Shown: piece by piece, positions 5,360-9,041 of the stretch
Position numbering within the stretch: the first letter of the stretch is position 1
Layout of the letters: each line of letters opens with the position of its first letter
Assembly: GCA_025929745.1 (NCBI GenBank)
Contig: JAICPQ010000097.1
Span: 1 to 9,041, forward strand
Length of the DNA: 9,041 nucleotides
Direction of reading: 5' to 3'
From: Burkholderiales bacterium
GTDB taxonomy: Bacteria; Pseudomonadota; Gammaproteobacteria; Burkholderiales; SG8-39
Made by a program: the position numbers and the translations under genes
The notes under the pieces: model-generated
What the model was told of the DNA's origin: nothing
Database searches by the model: none
The model's input: the letters and a program-made list of their open reading frames with translations, nothing else

Positions 5360-6178
5360 TTACTTCTTCGTCGCGGTCCACTTGCCTTCCGCGCCCTTCT
5401 CGTCGCGGAAGGTGCCTTCCATGCGGTTGCCTGCCACGCGGCCCGAGAAGTCGCGGCGCATGCCGCTCTGGTCGACAAAAGCGAAGCTAATGTTGGCGCC
5501 GCGCAGGCGCATGTCGCGCAGGCCGGCATGTAGAGGGCCGAGCGCCACGGTGCCGCTCACCTTCTGGAAGGTCTGCTCGAGCGCTATCTCGTGCTTCTGC
5601 GCGCCGGCTTCGAGGTTCCAGCCGCCGACGATGTTGGCCGGCACCACCCAGAAGTAGGCGCGGCGGCCGTCGACGCTGGAGATCTCGTCGGCTTCCCAGT
5701 CCTCCATGCTGAAGGAATGCGACACCACGCGCGTGCCCGGGCGCATGGAAAGGAGCTGCGGCCGCAGCTTCATGTTGAGCGCGGGCAGGAGGTACAGCGT
5801 GACGACGGTGGCCTGGCTGAAATCGGTGGCGAAGATGTCGCCATGACGGATGCTCGCCTTGCCGGCGCCGGTGCCCGCGACGCCCGCCTTCTGCGCGTTC
5901 TCGTTGGCGTGCTTCACCATGTCGGGGTTGTACTCGATGCCGATCGCGCGCGCGCCGAACTTGCGCGCCGCCATGATCGCGATCTTGCCGTCGCCGGCGC
6001 CGAGGTCCCAGACGAAGTCGTTCGGCGTGACCTGCGCCATGGTCAACATCCTCTCCACCACGTCGTCGGGAGTCGGCACCCAGATGACGTCCTTGCCGGC
6101 CTGGCCGACCTGGGGCTGAAACTGGGCGAGTGCGGCGCCTGAAAACGCCAGCAGGAAAAAGCGCACGAAGAGATTCAT
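5360..6178 (-). CDS. Class I SAM-dependent methyltransferase with N-terminal signal peptide
   Basis: A 272-residue protein. Residues 1-18 look like a secretion signal: basic R6, hydrophobic FFLLAFSG, then an AALA-Q cleavage site. Residues about 31-180 form a Rossmann-type methyltransferase: VPTPDDVVERML, motif I VWDLGAGDGK (56-65), acidic E82 in GIEYNP, GDIFATDF (113-120) and VVTLYLLPALNMKLRP (125-140). The pattern recalls small lysine methyltransferases of the FAM173/ATPSCKMT type, but the substrate cannot be named. Residues about 185-272 form a second, probably beta-rich domain with no cysteines. It lies 87 bases downstream of phoH on the same strand and may be part of that operon. No clear Shine-Dalgarno site precedes the ATG at 6178. 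A SAM enzyme outside the cytoplasm would be puzzling, as SAM is not known to be plentiful there. Confidence 0.85.
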   Translation of the reverse strand: MNLFVRFFLLAFSGAALAQFQPQVGQAGKDVIWVPTPDDVVERMLTMAQVTPNDFVWDLGAGDGKIAIMAARKFGARAIGIEYNPDMVKHANENAQKAGVAGTGAGKASIRHGDIFATDFSQATVVTLYLLPALNMKLRPQLLSMRPGTRVVSHSFSMEDWEADEISSVDGRRAYFWVVPANIVGGWNLEAGAQKHEIALEQTFQKVSGTVALGPLHAGLRDMRLRGANISFAFVDQSGMRRDFSGRVAGNRMEGTFRDEKGAEGKWTATKK

Positions 6179-6226
6179 TGCGGTGTCCGGGGAATGAAGG
6201 CGAGCGAAATGTAGCAGAAAGGTACC

Positions 6227-6251
6227 GCCGGATGGCGAAACACCATCCGGC
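6227..6251 (-). terminator. Stem-loop between phoH and the methyltransferase gene
   Basis: GCCGGATGG (6227-6235) and CCATCCGGC (6243-6251) form a perfect 9-bp stem with a 7-base loop, just past the phoH stop at 6266. Read on the minus strand, the following bases are GGTACCTTTC, so only a short, displaced T-run is present. It could be a weak terminator or a 3'-end stabiliser that sets the methyltransferase expression below that of phoH. The stem is real; the function is uncertain. Confidence 0.5.
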
Positions 6252-6265
6252 CGCGTTTATTCCTC

Positions 6266-7726
6266 CTAGAGAACGTCGGCGGCGTGATCGGCGAGGCGCG
6301 AGCGCTCACCGCGCGCCAGCGTGACGTGGCCGGCGTGGCTCCAGTCCTTCATGCGGTCGACGACGTACGTCAGCCCGGAGGAGCCCTCGGTCAAGTACGG
6401 CGTGTCGATCTGCGCGATGTTGCCGAGGCACACCACCTTGGTGCCGGGACCGGCGCGCGTCACCAGCGTCTTCATCTGCTTGGGCGTCAGATTCTGCGCT
6501 TCGTCGATGATTAGCCACTTGTTCACGAAAGTTCGGCCGCGCATGAAATTGAGCGATTTCACCTTGATGCGCGAGCGCACGAGATCGCGCGTGGCGGCGC
6601 GTCCCCATTCGCCGCCCGATTCGTCGGAGGTGTTCAGGATGTCGAGGTTGTCCTCGAGCGCGCCCATCCACGGTTGCATTTTTTCCTCCTCGGTGCCGGG
6701 CAGGAAGCCGATATCCTCGCCGAGCGGCACGGTGACGCGCGTCATGATGATCTCGGAGTAACGTTTTTCATCGAGCACCTGGGTGAGCCCCGCGGCGAGC
6801 GCGAGCAGCGTCTTGCCCGTGCCCGCCTGGCCGAGCAGCGTGACGAAGTCGATCGCCGGGTTCATGAGCAGGTTGAGCGCGAAGTTCTGCTCGCGGTTGC
6901 GCGCCGTGATTCCCCAGACCGAGTTCTTGGTATGGGTGTAGTCGCGCAGGGTCTCAAGCACTGCGACGCGGCCCTGCGCTTCCTTGACGAGCGCATAGAG
7001 CGGGCGCTCGCCCGACTCGTCGTAGACGAACTCGTTCACGTGCAGCTTGGGTACCAGCGGGCCGCGCACGCGATAGTAGGTGTGGCCCTCCTTCTTCCAG
7101 GACTCCATCTCCTTGCCGTGCGAGTTCCAGAAGTCGCGCGGCAGCGCTCGCACGCCGGTGTAGAGGAGATCGGCGTCCTCGAGCACCTTGTCGTTGAAGT
7201 AATCCTCCGCGGGCAGGCCGAGCGCGCGCGCCTTGATGCGCATGTTGATGTCTTTGGACACCAGCACCACCTCGCGCTGCGGTTCGCGATCCTGCAGGTG
7301 CTTGACGACGGCCAGGATCTGGTTGTCGGTCTTGCCGGAAGCGAGCGTGCTCGGCAGCTCGCCGTTGATCGCCTCGGTCTGGAGAAAAAGGCGTCCCTTC
7401 GACTGCTGGCCGTCCCTCGTCCTGAGCGCGAGACCGTTCTTGATGTCCTCGCCGGTGACGATCTCGTCGAGGAAGCGGCTCGCCTGGCGCGCATTGCGCG
7501 AGACATCCGATAGTCCGCGCTTGTGCGCGTCGAGCTCCTCGAGCGTAGCGATCGGCAGGTACAGGTCGTGCTCGTCGAAGCGGAAGAGGCTCGTCGGGTC
7601 GTGCATGAGGACGTTGGTGTCCAGCACGAAGAGCTTTTTCATCTTGGGTTTTTTGCGCTGCGATTTCACGACGGGGACGGACTCCACTTCTGCGGCGGCC
7701 TGCTCGACATCATAGGGCTTTAACAA
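6266..7726 (-). CDS. PIN-domain PhoH-family ATPase (PhoH2 type)
   Basis: A 486-residue fusion of an N-terminal PIN ribonuclease domain and a C-terminal PhoH P-loop ATPase. The PIN domain (about 31-190) has FVLDTNVLMHDP with D36, the acidic TLEELD region (61-66), KTDNQIL with D134, and VLVSKDINMRIKA with D159. The PhoH domain (about 265-475) has Walker A GQAGTGKT (299-306), GFLPGTEEEKMQPW (340-353), Walker B LIIDEAQN (405-412) and GNIAQIDTPYL (435-445). In mycobacteria PhoH2 proteins of this architecture act as RNA helicase and ribonuclease, so ATP-driven RNA cleavage is the likely role here. The start is TTG at 7726, 8 bases after a strong AGGAGGT. It overlaps the bcp 3' end by 17 bases. Internal starts (GTG for V20, ATG for M29) lack a comparable site. 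Confidence 0.93.
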   Translation of the reverse strand: MLKPYDVEQAAAEVESVPVVKSQRKKPKMKKLFVLDTNVLMHDPTSLFRFDEHDLYLPIATLEELDAHKRGLSDVSRNARQASRFLDEIVTGEDIKNGLALRTRDGQQSKGRLFLQTEAINGELPSTLASGKTDNQILAVVKHLQDREPQREVVLVSKDINMRIKARALGLPAEDYFNDKVLEDADLLYTGVRALPRDFWNSHGKEMESWKKEGHTYYRVRGPLVPKLHVNEFVYDESGERPLYALVKEAQGRVAVLETLRDYTHTKNSVWGITARNREQNFALNLLMNPAIDFVTLLGQAGTGKTLLALAAGLTQVLDEKRYSEIIMTRVTVPLGEDIGFLPGTEEEKMQPWMGALEDNLDILNTSDESGGEWGRAATRDLVRSRIKVKSLNFMRGRTFVNKWLIIDEAQNLTPKQMKTLVTRAGPGTKVVCLGNIAQIDTPYLTEGSSGLTYVVDRMKDWSHAGHVTLARGERSRLADHAADVL

Positions 7727-8165
7727 AGTTCAATACCTCCTGGACGTGGCCCGGCACTTTCACCCCGCGCCATTCGCGCGCCACCACCCCCTTCTCATCG
7801 ACCACGAAGGTGCTGCGCTCGATGCCGCGGACCTTTCTTCCGTACATGTTCTTGGGCTTGATGACGCCGAAGAGCTTGCAGACCGTCTCGTCCTCGTCGG
7901 ACAGAAGCTCGAACGGGAATTTCATCTTGGCCTTGAAGGCCTCGTGCGACTTGAGGGAGTCGCGAGAGATGCCGAAAACGCGGCAATTCGCCTTCGCGAA
8001 ATCCGAGTGAAGGTCGCGAAAAGCTGCGCCCTCGGTGGTGCAGCCCGGCGTGTTGTCCTTGGGGTAGAAGTAGAGCACGAGCTTCTTGCCGCGCTCTTTC
8101 ATCGGTCGGAAGGTGCTGCCGCCGGTCGAGGAGACACTGAAGTCCGGGACCGGCTTGCCGAGCAT
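7710..8165 (-). CDS. bcp: Thioredoxin-dependent thiol peroxidase, Bcp/PrxQ family
   Basis: A 151-residue cytoplasmic peroxiredoxin that reduces hydrogen peroxide and organic hydroperoxides. It begins MLGKPVPDFSVSSTGG and has LVLYFYPKDNTPGCTTEGAAF, with peroxidatic C42 in the P-x3-[TS]-x2-C context (P35, T39, C42) and a conserved R in GIERSTFVVDE. The E. coli enzyme has a resolving cysteine five residues after the peroxidatic one; here that position is A47. C61 and C96 are the only other cysteines, so the enzyme is either one-Cys-like or resolves through one of these. The ATG at 8165 has only a weak purine site. Its 3' end contains the phoH Shine-Dalgarno site and start codon. The bcp-phoH pairing recurs in betaproteobacteria to my knowledge. 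Confidence 0.94.
   Translation of the reverse strand: MLGKPVPDFSVSSTGGSTFRPMKERGKKLVLYFYPKDNTPGCTTEGAAFRDLHSDFAKANCRVFGISRDSLKSHEAFKAKMKFPFELLSDEDETVCKLFGVIKPKNMYGRKVRGIERSTFVVDEKGVVAREWRGVKVPGHVQEVLNFVKAL
7735..7741 (-). promoter_or_regulatory. Strong Shine-Dalgarno site that fixes the phoH TTG start
   Basis: AGGAGGT on the minus strand (7741 to 7735) lies 8 bases before the TTG at 7726. A stop codon (TGA) in the phoH frame sits between this site and the TTG, so no earlier start is possible with it. The site is inside the last codons of bcp, giving translational coupling. Confidence 0.8.
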
Positions 8166-8213
8166 TTCCAGAGTTTCTTATGCCTCTTCTGAGCAATGCG
8201 CAGTAACGTTTTC

Positions 8214-8242
8214 ATTGAACATGTTTTTTTGAGCTTAGGCAA
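8214..8242 (-). promoter_or_regulatory. bcp: Candidate promoter for bcp-phoH-methyltransferase
   Basis: On the minus strand TTGCCT (8242-8237) and TTCAAT (8219-8214) are 17 bases apart, each with four of six matches to the sigma-70 consensus. The spacer contains a run of seven A. Transcription would start around 8207, leaving a leader of about 40 bases before bcp. The placement is plausible in a divergent intergenic region but unproven. Confidence 0.35.
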
Positions 8243-8256
8243 GCTCGGCGTAGAAC
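8229..8256 (+). promoter_or_regulatory. Candidate promoter for the GAF histidine kinase
   Basis: TTGAGC (8229-8234) and TAGAAC (8251-8256) are 16 bases apart, with four of six matches each. A transcript would start near 8263, about 32 bases before the TTG start of the kinase. Its -35 overlaps the left arm of the palindrome at 8231-8246. Confidence 0.3.
8231..8246. promoter_or_regulatory. 16-bp inverted repeat in the divergent promoter region
   Basis: GAGCTT (8231-8236) and AAGCTC (8241-8246) form a perfect 6-bp inverted repeat with a 4-base centre, AGGC. It sits where the candidate -35 elements of the two divergent genes meet, which is a good place for an operator. The T-run on the plus strand precedes the repeat rather than following it, so it does not make a terminator in either direction. 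Confidence 0.4.
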
Positions 8257-8294
8257 CCTGAAACGAAACGCCTTTCGGCGCTGTCACAGACACG

Positions 8295-9041
8295 TTGGAT
8301 CAGAAGACCGCCAGTCCGCAGCGTTTCCTGGAAGTGCTCGAGGCGTTGTTGCGCCTGCCCGCCGCCGATCTCACGACGACGCTGAATCACGTCGCCAACC
8401 TGGTCGCCGAGGCGACGGGCGCCGACAAGATCGACGCGTTTATCTACGACCCGACGCGCGATTCGCTCGTGGCGGTGGGCACGAGCACGCAGCCGCTTTC
8501 CGCGCGCCAGCGCCAGCTCGGCCTGGATGTGCTGCCCGTGTCGAACGGCGGGCGCGTGGTGCAAGTCTTCAAGACCGGCGAGACCTTCATGACCGGGCAG
8601 CTCGATAGAGACATGACCGAGCTTCCGGGCGTACGCGAGGCGCTCAAGATCCGTTCCAAGCTCGGCGTGCCGCTCGACATCGGCGGCGAGCGCCGCGGCA
8701 TGATGATGATCGCTTCGCTCAAGCCCGATTTCTTCAGCGCGGACGACGCGCGCTTCGCCGAGGCGGTCGGTCACTGGACCGGAATCGTCGCGCATCGCGC
8801 CGAGCTCGCGGAGGAGATCGGGCGCAACGCCGCCGCGCAAGGGCGCCGCGCCGCGGCCGAGCAGCTCGTTACCGTCCTCGCGCATGACCTGCGCAACTTC
8901 CTCGGCCCATTGATGCTGCGGCTCGATATTCTGCGTACGCAGGTAGGCGCGGCGGGCCAAGGCGACGTCGAGGCTGCGCGGCGCATGGTGACGCGCCTGG
9001 AGGCGATGGTGAACGATCTGCTCGACGCCGCCCGCATCGAC
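8295..9041 (+). CDS. GAF-domain sensor histidine kinase (partial, 3' end outside window)
   Basis: An open frame of 249 codons running through the end of the window. Residues about 15-165 form a GAF sensor domain (FLEVLEALLRLPAADL, then VAEATGADKIDAFIYDP, and SKLGVPLDIGGERRGMMMIAS). A short coiled helix (about 166-190) leads to the HisKA dimerisation domain with the H-box LAHDLRNFLGPLMLRLDILR, phosphoacceptor H197. The ATP-binding HATPase domain should lie beyond base 9041. There is no membrane segment, so it is a soluble sensor. The TTG at 8295 is the only start near the beginning of the frame (an in-frame TGA lies at 8259-8261 and there is no ATG or GTG in between); its Shine-Dalgarno site is weak. 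The partner regulator is not identified; the response regulator at 1084 is distant. Confidence 0.88.
   Translation, partial: MDQKTASPQRFLEVLEALLRLPAADLTTTLNHVANLVAEATGADKIDAFIYDPTRDSLVAVGTSTQPLSARQRQLGLDVLPVSNGGRVVQVFKTGETFMTGQLDRDMTELPGVREALKIRSKLGVPLDIGGERRGMMMIASLKPDFFSADDARFAEAVGHWTGIVAHRAELAEEIGRNAAAQGRRAAAEQLVTVLAHDLRNFLGPLMLRLDILRTQVGAAGQGDVEAARRMVTRLEAMVNDLLDAARID

Noticed and set aside
5591..6142. 183-codon plus-strand frame opposite the methyltransferase gene
   Set aside because: It is composition-driven and rich in H, A, D and R. The minus-strand protein has clear methyltransferase motifs.
6674..7513. Long open frame on the plus strand opposite phoH
   Set aside because: It is antisense to the phoH coding sequence, has no Shine-Dalgarno site, and its protein shows no recognisable fold. 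High GC content creates such shadow frames.
8099..8293. 64-codon minus-strand frame overlapping the bcp start
   Set aside because: Most of it is out-of-frame bcp sequence or promoter region, with no family resemblance.
8235..8960. 241-codon minus-strand frame opposite the histidine kinase
   Set aside because: The plus-strand frame carries a GAF domain and a proper H-box, while this frame has no recognisable motif.

Overview
The window reads as core chromosome of a high-GC betaproteobacterium, probably Burkholderiales or a relative. The main evidence is the order rpsF-priB-rpsR-rplI followed by dnaB, a short PriB of the betaproteobacterial type (GALRYTPAG motif), and the pairing of a Bcp/PrxQ peroxiredoxin with a PIN-PhoH ATPase. 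Nothing points to a phage, plasmid, transposon or CRISPR array, and no tRNA or rRNA was seen. This taxonomic call is inferred from gene order and protein style, not from a search.

Layout. Bases 1-1022 (+) hold the 3' end of rnr (RNase R), joined by an ATGA overlap to rlmB (23S rRNA Gm2251 methyltransferase). Bases 1084-1912 (+) hold a NarL/LuxR-type response regulator and a 55-residue DUF3606-like protein. An extended -10 promoter at 1925-1933 then drives the ribosomal/replication operon rpsF-priB-rpsR-rplI (2006-3431), which ends in a strong intrinsic terminator at 3451-3476. A 228-base gap with imperfect 22-bp tandem units resembling DnaA boxes precedes dnaB (3705-5126). The dnaB 3' end overlaps a small protein with two CDGSH iron-sulfur motifs (5111-5356).

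From 5360 to 8165 the genes lie on the minus strand and are transcribed bcp, phoH (PIN + PhoH), then a class I methyltransferase with an apparent signal peptide. The bcp and phoH genes overlap and phoH has a strong Shine-Dalgarno site inside bcp, so they are translationally coupled. A divergent promoter region with a 16-bp inverted repeat (8231-8246) separates bcp from a GAF-domain histidine kinase (8295 onward, +) that runs off the window.

Themes: RNA processing and modification (RNase R, RlmB, PIN-PhoH), translation (S6, S18, L9), replication and restart (PriB, DnaB), redox and iron-sulfur proteins (Bcp, CDGSH), and two-component signalling (response regulator, histidine kinase). I found no convincing new multi-gene system. 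The items most worth a second look are the priB start, which appears to be CTG within a 12-bp duplication; the repeats upstream of dnaB; the dual CDGSH gene overlapping dnaB; the signal-peptide methyltransferase; and the palindrome between the divergent bcp and kinase genes.
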